The position numbers were made by a program, and so were the translations under genes. From contig CANLCJ010000005.1 of the NCBI GenBank assembly GCA_947489085.1, positions 62,001 to 126,000 on the forward strand: a stretch of DNA of 64,000 bases, read 5' to 3'. Positions within the stretch are counted from its first letter, which is position 1, and each line of letters begins with the position of its first letter. The notes beneath the pieces were generated by a model, which made no database searches, was not told the origin of the DNA, and saw only the letters and a list, made by a program, of their open reading frames with translations. Origin of the DNA: an uncultured Flavobacteriaceae bacterium. Lineage in GTDB: Bacteria; Bacteroidota; Bacteroidia; Flavobacteriales; Flavobacteriaceae. This document shows positions 27,425 to 35,440 of the stretch, piece by piece.

Positions 27425-30400
27425 TGAATTTACTCTTTTTACCTGCTACAAGAATAGCGTCCATAAATTCATCTACATCAAGATGTCCAATTGCTTTGTG
27501 CCAAAGCTTTTGTTCATTTGGCTTTATGATATAAAACCCATTTTCTTCAAACCCTCTAATATCTTTTTGGATAAAAAGTCTGTCGGTTACTTTTTCAACA
27601 CCTAGTGATGATAAGAATTCAAGAAAAATTGTATTTTTTTCTTCAACTAAGTTTATTGAAGCTACTTTTGATTTTGAAGGAATTAGCTTAAAGAATAATC
27701 CTATTATTTGATTAGTGTGTTTTATATTAACTACCAGCTTTTGATTAAGCTTGTTGTAAATAGGATTAAAACGGTCAAAAAATAGATTTATATATTTAGA
27801 AATAACATCACTATCTAATTTTAAAGGATTGAAAATCTTCTCATATCCTTTATGTCTCATTATCATAGGAATTACTATTTCTGTAGAATAATTTAGTAAG
27901 TCTTTTTCTTGTTCTGAAAAAGAGAATGCAGAAACAATAGTATTGTCCAATTCTTCAATTTTATCACTGATTTTGTTAGAAATACTTGAGTCAAATAATG
28001 TGTTTAACTCCTTGTTTTTTAAATTGTTGATGGAGGAAACAATAGAAGCTATAGAAGTACTTTCAATAAAAGGTAACCCAAATTTTTCTTTATTATGAGC
28101 TTGTTCTCTCTCAATACCAGAAGAACTAAAAGTCAGTAGATTCAAATATGTAAATAAGGATGAATTTAATATTCCAGAAATAATTTTTAAGGAATCAGAA
28201 TTATTATCATTTATCGATTTTATTGATGTTAACGCATCTGTAAAAACAACATCATCTTCTGAATATGCGGAAACACAATGAAAAGTATTTGTAAAACCTT
28301 TTAATATTAAAATCATGGGAGCTTTAAATAAAAAGTCAGCCCTTGGTCTATGAGCTACCTCTTTTACCCATTTTGATTCTGTTTCTTGATTAATCCAAAA
28401 AGGTTTAATGTCTTTTCTAGCATTGATATATTTTTTACCAATGTGCCGTGATATATCATTTTTATTTCCCCCACCTACTTGGATACCTTGCCCATAAACG
28501 AATTTTTCTTTGTTTGAAATAACATTTGATATAGGTTCAAAATCCTTTTTTAATCTTTTTATTAAATTGAAATCAAGATAACTACCATAGACCAATACTT
28601 TCCATAGGTAATCATAGGCTTTTAACTTCTCTTGAGCTACTTCTTTATAATCACCTCTTTGAATTGTAAATACTTTAAATAAAGAAAAAAATAGACTTGG
28701 TTTTAGTGTAATATGCTTAACAATATTTTTATCGGTATCTTCATTTTTAGCATATTTATAGAATAGTACAGAAGCTGGAGCTACTGCCTTATCATTAGAG
28801 TTATTAAAAACCTCTTTTCTTACAGGAGCTAATTCAAAAATTTTATTTAATGTGAATTTATCTAAAAAGTATTTTCTGAAATTTTTAGCATTTAAATTAT
28901 ATAGTATTTTACTAGTTACAATTAAGCTTATGTTAGTATTTCTAGAAAAAAAATCACTTGTTCTTAAAATAAATGCTTGTGCAATCTCATTGTTACTTAT
29001 TTCAATTTCAATATCCGATTTACCTTTTTCGTCTTTTCGTCTATTCTTTATGTATTGAACAAATAAAGGAGTCTTTTCTTCTCCTTTACCTCGTTTCCAA
29101 GGTGGATTTCCTAGAATAAAATTAAAATCTATTTTTTCAATTATCGTATTAAAATCTGCCTTAGTATCAAAAAAATCTGATGAAAAGAAATTTTTATTTT
29201 CTAAGTGTGGGAATTTGAAGTTTTCAATATCAGATGGGTTTTGATAATCTAAAAGTGTCAAATAGATAGAGAAAATGGCAACATTTATAGCACTTTTATC
29301 TTTATCTATTCCAAAGATATTATTAGAAGCAAGCTGTTTTAAATCTTCCTTGTATTTATCAATGTTTTTTAAGTAATTCGGATTATTATGTTGATACTTT
29401 TCAATTATTTTTCTGAGAGTTTCTACTAAAAAAATCCCAGAACCACACGAAGGGTCAAGTACTTTGCAATTATAGTTAGATTCTTTTTGAATTTGTTTTT
29501 CTACAGTTTCAGCAAGAATGTAATCTACTAAAAATAATGGCGTATAATAGGCACCTTCTTTTTCTTGTTGATTTTGACCAATAAAAACCTCATATACATT
29601 ACTTATAAACTCAACAGGAATAATTGAAAAATCATATAAGTCAAAAAGAGAGATTTGACCAGATGCGACTTCATCTCCTGATAATAATTTAATTATTGTT
29701 GAAAAGCAATGATTAGGTATTATGTCAATTTCATCTTCTGTTATTGGAAATAAATCACCATTAAATTTATCTTTTAAATATTTAAAAAATTCCTTTACTT
29801 GATCTTTGTTTGATAATAAATCGCAGAACTCTCGATTTGTCCATTTTCTAGATTTCCCTTTTTGTTCGAAATCTAATTTTATACCTCTGTCGATTAAATA
29901 ACGGACGAAAATGACTTTACCTATAAGAGAGTTTGTGAGTTCTTGAGATAATGATTGGGTAATAAGAATATCTCTAGCTGATTTAATATTCTTTAAAAGG
30001 TGAAAATCAATTCTATTTTTTGAATTAAAACTCTTCTCATATTTTTCCCAAGTTTTACCTGTAACTAATTCAAAATATTTAAAGTCGTTTAATTTTTCTT
30101 CGTTCCCAAAAAGTTTTAAAGTATCTTTTTCAGTAAGGTACTCAAAACCATTATATATTTCTATTGAATCCTGTTCTGAAATTATGATTATTGGAGATTC
30201 ATTAAAATTCCATATTTCTTTAAGTTTCTCTTTTTTACTATTTCCAAGGTTCTCAAAAAAAAGAATAAATGGTTTATTGTCAACACAAAAGAAAGCATCT
30301 GGTTTAATAGTTTTTACTAAAAGTCTTTCTACTCGATTAGAAAATAGTCTTTCTCTTTGCTCATTAGCAATGAAAAGACCGTTCTCTTTAGAAAGGTTTA

Positions 30401-30431
30401 GTTTCTCAAATATTTGATTTAGATGCCTCAA
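27417..30431 (-). CDS. Eco57I-type N6-adenine DNA methyltransferase of an R-M system
   Basis: 1004 residues. N-terminal about 1-130: an HsdR_N/type IIG-like region ('VERLLVKTIKPDAFF', 'WNFNESPIIIISEQDSIEIYNGFEYL') in which the expected ExK is replaced by 'FFENLGN'. Helical segment about 150-280. Gamma-class methylase core: YYTP at 295-298, SAM motif DPSCGSG at 326-332, catalytic NPPW at 442-445. The rest (about 600-1004) should hold target recognition. The start codon is TTG; no in-frame ATG is near, and a 3-codon ATG frame (30445-30434) ends 2 bases before it. Operon: XRE, methylase, nuclease. Confidence 0.85.
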   Translation of the reverse strand: MRHLNQIFEKLNLSKENGLFIANEQRERLFSNRVERLLVKTIKPDAFFCVDNKPFILFFENLGNSKKEKLKEIWNFNESPIIIISEQDSIEIYNGFEYLTEKDTLKLFGNEEKLNDFKYFELVTGKTWEKYEKSFNSKNRIDFHLLKNIKSARDILITQSLSQELTNSLIGKVIFVRYLIDRGIKLDFEQKGKSRKWTNREFCDLLSNKDQVKEFFKYLKDKFNGDLFPITEDEIDIIPNHCFSTIIKLLSGDEVASGQISLFDLYDFSIIPVEFISNVYEVFIGQNQQEKEGAYYTPLFLVDYILAETVEKQIQKESNYNCKVLDPSCGSGIFLVETLRKIIEKYQHNNPNYLKNIDKYKEDLKQLASNNIFGIDKDKSAINVAIFSIYLTLLDYQNPSDIENFKFPHLENKNFFSSDFFDTKADFNTIIEKIDFNFILGNPPWKRGKGEEKTPLFVQYIKNRRKDEKGKSDIEIEISNNEIAQAFILRTSDFFSRNTNISLIVTSKILYNLNAKNFRKYFLDKFTLNKIFELAPVRKEVFNNSNDKAVAPASVLFYKYAKNEDTDKNIVKHITLKPSLFFSLFKVFTIQRGDYKEVAQEKLKAYDYLWKVLVYGSYLDFNLIKRLKKDFEPISNVISNKEKFVYGQGIQVGGGNKNDISRHIGKKYINARKDIKPFWINQETESKWVKEVAHRPRADFLFKAPMILILKGFTNTFHCVSAYSEDDVVFTDALTSIKSINDNNSDSLKIISGILNSSLFTYLNLLTFSSSGIEREQAHNKEKFGLPFIESTSIASIVSSINNLKNKELNTLFDSSISNKISDKIEELDNTIVSAFSFSEQEKDLLNYSTEIVIPMIMRHKGYEKIFNPLKLDSDVISKYINLFFDRFNPIYNKLNQKLVVNIKHTNQIIGLFFKLIPSKSKVASINLVEEKNTIFLEFLSSLGVEKVTDRLFIQKDIRGFEENGFYIIKPNEQKLWHKAIGHLDVDEFMDAILVAGKKSKFNV

Positions 30432-30458
30432 AATTAATTCATCATATTTTTTAACGAA

Positions 30459-30474
30459 GGTCTTTTTTAAGACC
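30459..30474 (-). promoter_or_regulatory. Hairpin between the XRE gene and the methylase gene
   Basis: GGTCTT and AAGACC are separated by TTTT, a 6-bp stem 8 bases after the XRE stop and 28 bases before the methylase TTG. It could be an attenuator, an operator or a weak terminator that sets the ratio of regulator to methylase. Confidence 0.4.
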
Positions 30475-30482
30475 GTACTTTA

Positions 30483-30695
30483 CTAGCGTTTTTCTGTAGA
30501 AATCAATAATTTTCTAACATCAATTTCTAGTGCATTAGCAATTTGAAATAGAGTTTCCACTCTTGGTTGCATATCATTTCTACACCATTTGGAAACTGTA
30601 GTTCTATTCATATCCAATTCATCAGCTAACCAGTTATTTGTTTTTCCTTTTTCTGCCAAAACCGCTTTTATTCGGTTGTACACTTGCTTCTCCAT
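30483..30695 (-). CDS. XRE-family HTH regulator of the R-M island (C-protein-like)
   Basis: 70 residues consisting of little more than a lambda-repressor-type helix-turn-helix ('NWLADELDMNRTTVSKWCRND' region, residues about 21-41) and a C-terminal helix 'ETLFQIANALEIDVRKLL'. It resembles the small controller proteins that time methylase and nuclease expression in type II R-M systems. It is the first gene of the leftward XRE-methylase-nuclease operon, 51 bases upstream of the methylase. Confidence 0.85.
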   Translation of the reverse strand: MEKQVYNRIKAVLAEKGKTNNWLADELDMNRTTVSKWCRNDMQPRVETLFQIANALEIDVRKLLISTEKR

Positions 30696-30718
30696 AGTAA
30701 ATAATATGGTTTATAAGA

Positions 30719-30748
30719 CAAAGATAATAACTTAAAAAGAACCTTTTT
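30719..30748 (-). promoter_or_regulatory. Promoter and candidate operator of the R-M operon
   Basis: The minus strand has TATCTTTG (30719-30726), a -7 match, 23 bases before the XRE start. Directly upstream, AAAAAG-AAC-CTTTTT (30734-30748) is a 15-bp inverted repeat located where the -33 box would be, a natural site for binding by the XRE protein. Confidence 0.45.
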
Positions 30749-30791
30749 GGCATTATTTTATGCTTTTTTATATTTAATTGAATATTTTAAA

Positions 30792-30799
30792 TATTTTTG
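30792..30799 (+). promoter_or_regulatory. -7 element of the small divergent island gene
   Basis: TATTTTTG (TAnnTTTG) on the plus strand, 63 bases before the ATG at 30863. It is divergent from the R-M operon promoter. Confidence 0.4.
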
Positions 30800-30862
30800 T
30801 AGAGCTTTGAAAGCATAATAAAAATCTATTAAAGTTTTTTTTGAACATTTTAAATATTGATT

Positions 30863-31066
30863 ATGAGTAAACGATATACAAAAGCTGATTTAGAAGAGAT
30901 TGTCTATAAGCAATTAGAAAATTTAAACGCAATGCACGATTTATTAGGTATAATGAAATTCCAAAATGATTTAATTCAAAATATCAATCAGACTTTAAGA
31001 GAAGAAATAAGTCAATTCAAAGAGCAACAAGTGATGTATCCGACAAGAAGAAAATCAAAATCGTAA
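30863..31066 (+). CDS. Hypothetical 67-residue helical protein of the R-M island
   Basis: From the ATG at 30863 (an in-frame TTG at 30857 is less likely). MSKRYTKADLEEIVYKQLEN opens a largely helical, heptad-like protein with many Gln, Asn and Leu, ending in a basic tail 'PTRRKSKS'. No signal peptide or membrane helix. I do not recognise it. It is divergent from the R-M operon and inside the repeat-bounded island, so an accessory or antirestriction-like function can only be guessed. Confidence 0.6.
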   Translation: MSKRYTKADLEEIVYKQLENLNAMHDLLGIMKFQNDLIQNINQTLREEISQFKEQQVMYPTRRKSKS

Positions 31067-31131
31067 TTATTGGAAGCGGTGGGGAATTAAGCTCTTTTGG
31101 TTTTTTCAGCGTTGGCTTATGCGTGATGGAG

Positions 31132-31185
31132 AAAAATAAATGCAAAAGCACATTAATTTTCTTTAGACATTCTATAAGAGTTAAA
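31132..31185 (+). repeat. 54-bp perfect direct repeat, right copy (island boundary, upstream of glyS)
   Basis: Identical to 26523-26576. It ends 24 bases before the glyS ATG and 11 bases before the glyS -7 element, so it carries the upstream part of the glyS promoter region. Insertion therefore kept glyS control sequence intact. Confidence 0.95.
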
Positions 31186-31196
31186 TGCGGGTTTTT

Positions 31197-31204
31197 TATT
31201 TTTG
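31197..31204 (+). promoter_or_regulatory. glyS -7 promoter element
   Basis: TATTTTTG lies only 5 bases before the glyS ATG. If used, the transcript would start at or beside the ATG and be leaderless. It is just outside the right direct repeat. Confidence 0.4.
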
Positions 31205-31209
31205 CAGCT

Positions 31210-32751
31210 ATGGCAAATCAAGACGATACATTTAAAAAAGTGATTTCGCATGCAAAGGAATACGGATATGTGTTTCAAAGTAGCGAAATTTATGATGGTT
31301 TAAGCGCGGTATACGACTATGCGCAGAACGGAGCAGAATTAAAAAAGAACATTCGCGATTACTGGTGGCGCGCAATGGTGCAAATGAATGAGAACATTGT
31401 AGGGATAGACGCCGCTATATTTATGCATCCTACCACGTGGAAAGCTTCTGGACACGTAGATGCGTTTAACGATCCTTTGATAGATAACAAAGATTCTAAA
31501 AAACGCTACCGTGCCGATGTTTTAGTTGAAGATTTTAGAGAGAAAATCTCTGAGAAGATAGAAAAAGACGTTGCAAAAGCAAAAAAACGATTTGGTGATG
31601 CTTTCGATGAAGCACAATTTCGGGATACAAACCCTAATGTAAAACGCAGACAAGCACAAATTGATGATATTACCGAGCGTTTAACAAAGGTTCAAGAAGA
31701 TGAAGATTTAGAAGGATTTAAGCAACTTATTATCGATTTAGGTATTGTTTGCCCTTTAAGCGGAAGTAAAAATTGGACAGACGTTAAGCAATTTAATTTA
31801 ATGTTTGGTACAAAATTAGGCGCATCTGCAGAGAGTGCTATGGATTTGTATTTACGTCCTGAAACTGCACAAGGTATCTTTGTTAATTTTTTAAACGTAC
31901 AGAAAACAAGCCGTTTAAAAATACCATTTGGTATTGCCCAAACAGGTAAAGCATTTAGAAATGAAATTGTAGCGAGACAGTTTATTTTTAGAATGCGTGA
32001 GTTCGAACAAATGGAAATGCAATTCTTTATAAAACCAGGCACTCAGGCAGAATGGTACAAACATTGGAAAGAAACTCGTTTAAAATGGCATCTGTCTTTA
32101 GGAATGGGAGAAGAGAACTACCGTTTTCACGACCACGAAAAATTAGCACATTATGCAGATGCGGCTGCCGATATAGAGTTTAAATTCCCATTCGGATTTA
32201 AAGAATTAGAAGGCATCCATTCTAGAACAGATTTCGATTTAAGTCAACACGAGTCGTTTTCTGGAAAAAAATTACAGTATTTCGATCACGAAGAAAACAA
32301 AAGCTATGTGCCGTATGTTTTAGAAACGTCTATTGGGTTAGACCGTATGTTTTTAGCAGTATTTTCTAAGGCGTTGCAAGAAGAAGAACTAGAAAATGGT
32401 ACAACCAGAACCGTTTTAAAATTGCCAAGCGTTTTAGCGCCAGTTAAGGCGGCAATTTTACCATTGGTAAAAAAGGACGGGCTACCAGAAATAGCACGAA
32501 CTATAGTAGAACAGCTAAAATGGGATTTTAACGTAACCTACGACGAAAAAGATGCTGTGGGAAGGCGTTACAGAAGGCAAGATGCCAATGGCACACCTTT
32601 CTGTATAACTGTAGATCATGATACCAAGGACGATAATACCGTAACACTAAGGTATCGCGATTCTATGGCACAAAAACGTGTTAAAATAGAAGATTTAAAT
32701 GCAATTATTAAGAAAGAAGTAGACGTTCGCCATTGGTTAGAGAAAATGTAG
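31210..32751 (+). CDS. glyS: Glycine--tRNA ligase (single-chain, dimeric type)
   Basis: Class II synthetase charging tRNA-Gly. 513 residues from the ATG at 31210 (MANQDDTFKKVISHAKEYG). An open frame reaches back to 31123, but those codons run through the direct repeat and are not protein-like. Key blocks: 'GLSAVYDYAQNGAELKKNIRDYWW' region near 25-45, motif 2 'GKAFRNEIVARQFIFRMREF', motif 3 'ETSIGLDRMFLAVF' and a C-terminal anticodon-binding domain. This is the eukaryote/archaea-like alpha2 form. It ends in a strong terminator. Confidence 0.95.
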   Translation: MANQDDTFKKVISHAKEYGYVFQSSEIYDGLSAVYDYAQNGAELKKNIRDYWWRAMVQMNENIVGIDAAIFMHPTTWKASGHVDAFNDPLIDNKDSKKRYRADVLVEDFREKISEKIEKDVAKAKKRFGDAFDEAQFRDTNPNVKRRQAQIDDITERLTKVQEDEDLEGFKQLIIDLGIVCPLSGSKNWTDVKQFNLMFGTKLGASAESAMDLYLRPETAQGIFVNFLNVQKTSRLKIPFGIAQTGKAFRNEIVARQFIFRMREFEQMEMQFFIKPGTQAEWYKHWKETRLKWHLSLGMGEENYRFHDHEKLAHYADAAADIEFKFPFGFKELEGIHSRTDFDLSQHESFSGKKLQYFDHEENKSYVPYVLETSIGLDRMFLAVFSKALQEEELENGTTRTVLKLPSVLAPVKAAILPLVKKDGLPEIARTIVEQLKWDFNVTYDEKDAVGRRYRRQDANGTPFCITVDHDTKDDNTVTLRYRDSMAQKRVKIEDLNAIIKKEVDVRHWLEKM

Positions 32752-32779
32752 CGCACGCATAAAAAAATAATTAATTTAG

Positions 32780-32811
32780 GAAGCTGTCTTTTTTAAGACA
32801 GCTTCTTTTTT
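32780..32811 (+). terminator. glyS terminator
   Basis: GAAGCTGTCTT and AAGACAGCTTC form a perfect 11-bp stem with a TTTT loop and a T tract, 28 bases after the stop. Confidence 0.85.
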
Positions 32812-32846
32812 GTTTTAAAATTGAGTTAGGTCAATTCGTTAAAGAA

Positions 32847-33476
32847 CTAGAACAAATCCCGAATGGATTCAATATCTATATCATGGCCACCATCATGATA
32901 ACGAAAATCAATATCAGGAAAAATGTAACGCAAACGGTCTATCTGCGCACTAACATTTTTACGTTCAAAATAGTGGTCTTTAGTGCCTACAACGTGAATT
33001 ACTTTGGTTTTAGGCGTAAAGAAATTGAAATGATTGGCTTGAAGTTCCTTGGGAAATTCGCCAGAAATTAAGACCAAAGCATTACAATTTACAGTTCTCT
33101 GTACTACCCATCGCGACGCAATACTAACACCCTGCGAATATCCCAAAACATATAAAGGTAAATTTTTGGGAATATTTTCGTTCGCTATAACAGCATCTAC
33201 ATACTGTAAAATAGTGTCGGTGTCTGTTTTCGTGTTTTCCTTTGTTAACCAACAGGCTCCAACATTTTTATAACGGTTATCTTTATAATACTTAGAAGGT
33301 GCTTGGGGAGCAATAAAATAATTTTTTTCGGGATCTAAGCTGTTAAAGCATCTTACAAAATAACGACTTAAATACCCAATCCCGTGAAAAACCAGCCAGA
33401 CGCGCTCTGTTTTCGAGGTTAATTTGTTTAAAGTATCATAAGTGTTAGATGCAGAATAATTAACAATTTTAGACAT
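32847..33476 (-). CDS. Alpha/beta hydrolase (phospholipase/carboxylesterase-like)
   Basis: 209 residues. 'VWLVFHGIGYLSRYF' near residue 27 is the oxyanion region, the nucleophile elbow is GYSQG, the acid is probably Asp in 'VGTKDHYF', and the His is in 'HDGGHDID' near the end. The layout matches small carboxylesterase/YpfH-like hydrolases. Substrate unknown. It is convergent with glyS and upstream of the Lrp gene on the same strand. Confidence 0.82.
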   Translation of the reverse strand: MSKIVNYSASNTYDTLNKLTSKTERVWLVFHGIGYLSRYFVRCFNSLDPEKNYFIAPQAPSKYYKDNRYKNVGACWLTKENTKTDTDTILQYVDAVIANENIPKNLPLYVLGYSQGVSIASRWVVQRTVNCNALVLISGEFPKELQANHFNFFTPKTKVIHVVGTKDHYFERKNVSAQIDRLRYIFPDIDFRYHDGGHDIDIESIRDLF

Positions 33477-33532
33477 GAGTATATAAGAGGTTATTTAGAA
33501 AGATTAGAGTGCTATACTTGTTAGCAAACAAC

Positions 33533-33997
33533 TCAAATTTTAATTTGCCGTTGAATTTGTTCGGATAGAGAGATAAAAGTTTCAGTACGATCTACACCTT
33601 TAATGTCTTGAATTGTATTAAGAATTTGCATTAAATGTGTATTGTTTTTGCAATGTGTTTTAATGAGTACGCTCCAATTACCAGTGGTAAAATGGCATTC
33701 CAGAACCTCTGGAATACGCTTTAAAAATTTGATAATAAGCGCACTATCTGCAGCATTATTAAAATATACGCCAACAAAAGCAATGGTTGTATAGCCTAAT
33801 GCTTCAGGATTAATTAAGAATTTAGAGCCAGCTAAAAGATTATTTTTTTCAAGTTTTCGTAGTCTTTGGTGAATGGCCGCTCCAGAAATGCCAACATTTC
33901 TTGCTATTTCTAAAATAGGGGTGCGCGCATCTTTCATTAAAGCTCTTAGTATTTTTTTATCAATACCATCTATTAGGATCTCCTTTTTTTGTTTCAT
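33533..33997 (-). CDS. Lrp/AsnC-family transcriptional regulator
   Basis: 154 residues. N-terminal winged helix ('IDKKILRALMKDARTPILEI', then 'VGISGAAIHQRLRKLE') and C-terminal RAM/ACT domain ('LECHFTTGNWSVLIKTHCKNN', glycine-turn type) for amino acid sensing and oligomerisation. Whether it acts on the divergent DUF423 gene or elsewhere is not visible. Confidence 0.92.
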   Translation of the reverse strand: MKQKKEILIDGIDKKILRALMKDARTPILEIARNVGISGAAIHQRLRKLEKNNLLAGSKFLINPEALGYTTIAFVGVYFNNAADSALIIKFLKRIPEVLECHFTTGNWSVLIKTHCKNNTHLMQILNTIQDIKGVDRTETFISLSEQIQRQIKI

Positions 33998-34231
33998 AAT
34001 AATAACAAGATGCAGTTAAAAGTAGTAATTAGAATCAAATAAAAATAATAAACGCAGATAAATTGAGCCCTATGCTCTATAGATAAGAATTTCGTGTAAA
34101 TATGTTGAATTTTTGGTTGTAAATTGTATCAATTCTCCATTCCAACAGTTAAGTACTTAAAACATCAAGATTAAGAAATACTATTGTAATTAAAATTTGT
34201 TAACTAGATTTGCTGTAAAACAGGAAAAAAC

Positions 34232-34621
34232 ATGAATAAGACCATAATGATTACGGGTACGGTATTAGGTATTATAGCTATAATTTTAGGCGCTTTTGGA
34301 GCACATGGGCTTAAAGCTGTATTACCTATAGAGGCAATACAAACTTTCGAAACGGGGGTGCGCTATCAAATGTATCATGCGTTGTTTTTACTTTTTGTAG
34401 GCACAACGTCTTTGGTTGTTCCTAAATACAAAACAATAATTTTTTACTTAGTATTGTTAGGTGTGTTATTGTTTTCAGGGTCTATTTATGGTCTTGCTAC
34501 CAATGCGCTCTCAGGATTCGATTTTAAGCGTATAGGATTTATAACTCCAATAGGTGGACTGCTCTTAATTTTATCTTGGGTTATCTTACTAGTAAATTTC
34601 CTAAAGACTAATACAAAATAA
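34232..34621 (+). CDS. DUF423 (YgdD-like) small membrane protein
   Basis: 129 residues with four hydrophobic helices. The N-terminal 'GIIAIILGAFGAHGLKAVL' and 'FETGVRYQMYHALFLLFVG' are the DUF423 signature, and 'FSGSIYGLA' and 'ITPIGGLLLILSWVIL' complete it. Inner membrane, function unknown in any organism. A terminator begins at the stop codon. Confidence 0.9.
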   Translation: MNKTIMITGTVLGIIAIILGAFGAHGLKAVLPIEAIQTFETGVRYQMYHALFLLFVGTTSLVVPKYKTIIFYLVLLGVLLFSGSIYGLATNALSGFDFKRIGFITPIGGLLLILSWVILLVNFLKTNTK

Positions 34622-34650
34622 AAAAGACCATCTTTACAGATCGTCTTTTT
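34622..34650 (+). terminator. Terminator between DUF423 and hemD
   Basis: AAAAGAC-C-ATCT pairs with AGAT-C-GTCTTTT (one C-C mismatch) around TTAC. A and T tracts on both sides fit a bidirectional terminator for the convergent genes. Confidence 0.65.
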
Positions 34651-34678
34651 TAAGAATTATTATAAGAAAAAGGGAATT

Positions 34679-35428
34679 TTATTTGCCCTTATTAACTTTT
34701 TCAATATACTTTTCTAAAGCCATTGTCATAGAAGGTGTTTCGGGTGTTGGTGCAGCAATATCTACACGCAAGCCTTTTTCTTCTACAGCTTTAATAGTGG
34801 TGTTACCAAAAACAGCAATTCGAGTATCGTTTTGCTTAAAATCTGGGAAATTTTTAAATAAAGATTCTATTCCAGAAGGGCTAAAGAATACTAAAACATC
34901 GTAATAAACATTAGCAAGATCAGATAAATCGCTAACTACAGTTTTGTAAAATGTAGCTTGTTTCCAGTTTACGCCCAAAGCATCTAACGTTTGTGGTACA
35001 GTTGGCTTAACCTTATCTGTGTTTGGTAATAAAAAGGTTTCGTCTTTATATTTTTTTATTAATGGAGACAGCTCTGCAAATGTGCGCTTACCAACGTAAA
35101 TTTTACGTTTTCTATACACCACATATTTTTGCAAATAATAAGCTACGGCTTCAGATTGGCAAAAGTACTTCATTGCATCTGGCACCTTAAAACGCATTTC
35201 TTTAGCCACTCTAAAAAAATGATCTACAGCATTTCTACTCGTTAATATAATAGCAGTGTAGTTGTTTAAGTCTATTTTTTGGTGTCTAATCTCCTTAGCA
35301 GAAACCCCTTCAACATGAATAAAAGGTCTAAAATCTATTTTAACCTTTCTTTTCTCCTGTAAATCAAAGTAAGGAGAATTCTCAACTTTTGGTTCTGGCT
35401 GAGACACTAAAATGGTTTTCACTTTCAT
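34679..35428 (-). CDS. hemD: Uroporphyrinogen-III synthase
   Basis: 249 residues with the two-lobed HemD layout: 'NYTAIILTSRNAVDHFF' near residue 55, 'CQSEAVAYYLQKY', 'VYVGKRTFAEL' and the C-terminal 'VLVFFSPSGIESLF' and 'IAVFGNTTIKAVEEKGL'. It cyclises hydroxymethylbilane in haem synthesis. It lies 12 bases downstream of the DUF4271 gene, a conserved flavobacterial pair. Confidence 0.9.
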   Translation of the reverse strand: MKVKTILVSQPEPKVENSPYFDLQEKRKVKIDFRPFIHVEGVSAKEIRHQKIDLNNYTAIILTSRNAVDHFFRVAKEMRFKVPDAMKYFCQSEAVAYYLQKYVVYRKRKIYVGKRTFAELSPLIKKYKDETFLLPNTDKVKPTVPQTLDALGVNWKQATFYKTVVSDLSDLANVYYDVLVFFSPSGIESLFKNFPDFKQNDTRIAVFGNTTIKAVEEKGLRVDIAAPTPETPSMTMALEKYIEKVNKGK

Positions 35429-35440
35429 AGTTAAAATAAA

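Larger units (their letters stand above)
26577..31131. mobile_element. Restriction-modification genomic island between comF and glyS
   Basis: A 4.6-kb block bounded by a 54-bp perfect direct repeat and carrying an XRE regulator, an Eco57I-type methylase, a small PD-(D/E)XK nuclease and a divergent small protein. It is much more AT-rich than its surroundings: two sampled 60-base lines (27601, 28501) have 14 and 11 G+C, whereas a line in glyS (32101) has 25. There is no integrase, transposase or phage gene inside, so the mechanism of entry cannot be read. The repeat-flanked structure supports recent acquisition. Confidence 0.8.

Noticed and set aside
31123-31209. N-terminal extension of glyS
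   Set aside because: The frame stays open upstream of 31210 but runs through the direct repeat, starts at TTG and encodes no family sequence; the ATG at 31210 gives the standard N-terminus.
32780-32811. Shared repeat between the glyS terminator and the R-M hairpin (both contain GTCTTTTTTAAGAC)
   Set aside because: The common core is the short loop-and-stem typical of AT-rich terminators and recurs in part at 34643; no evidence of common origin.
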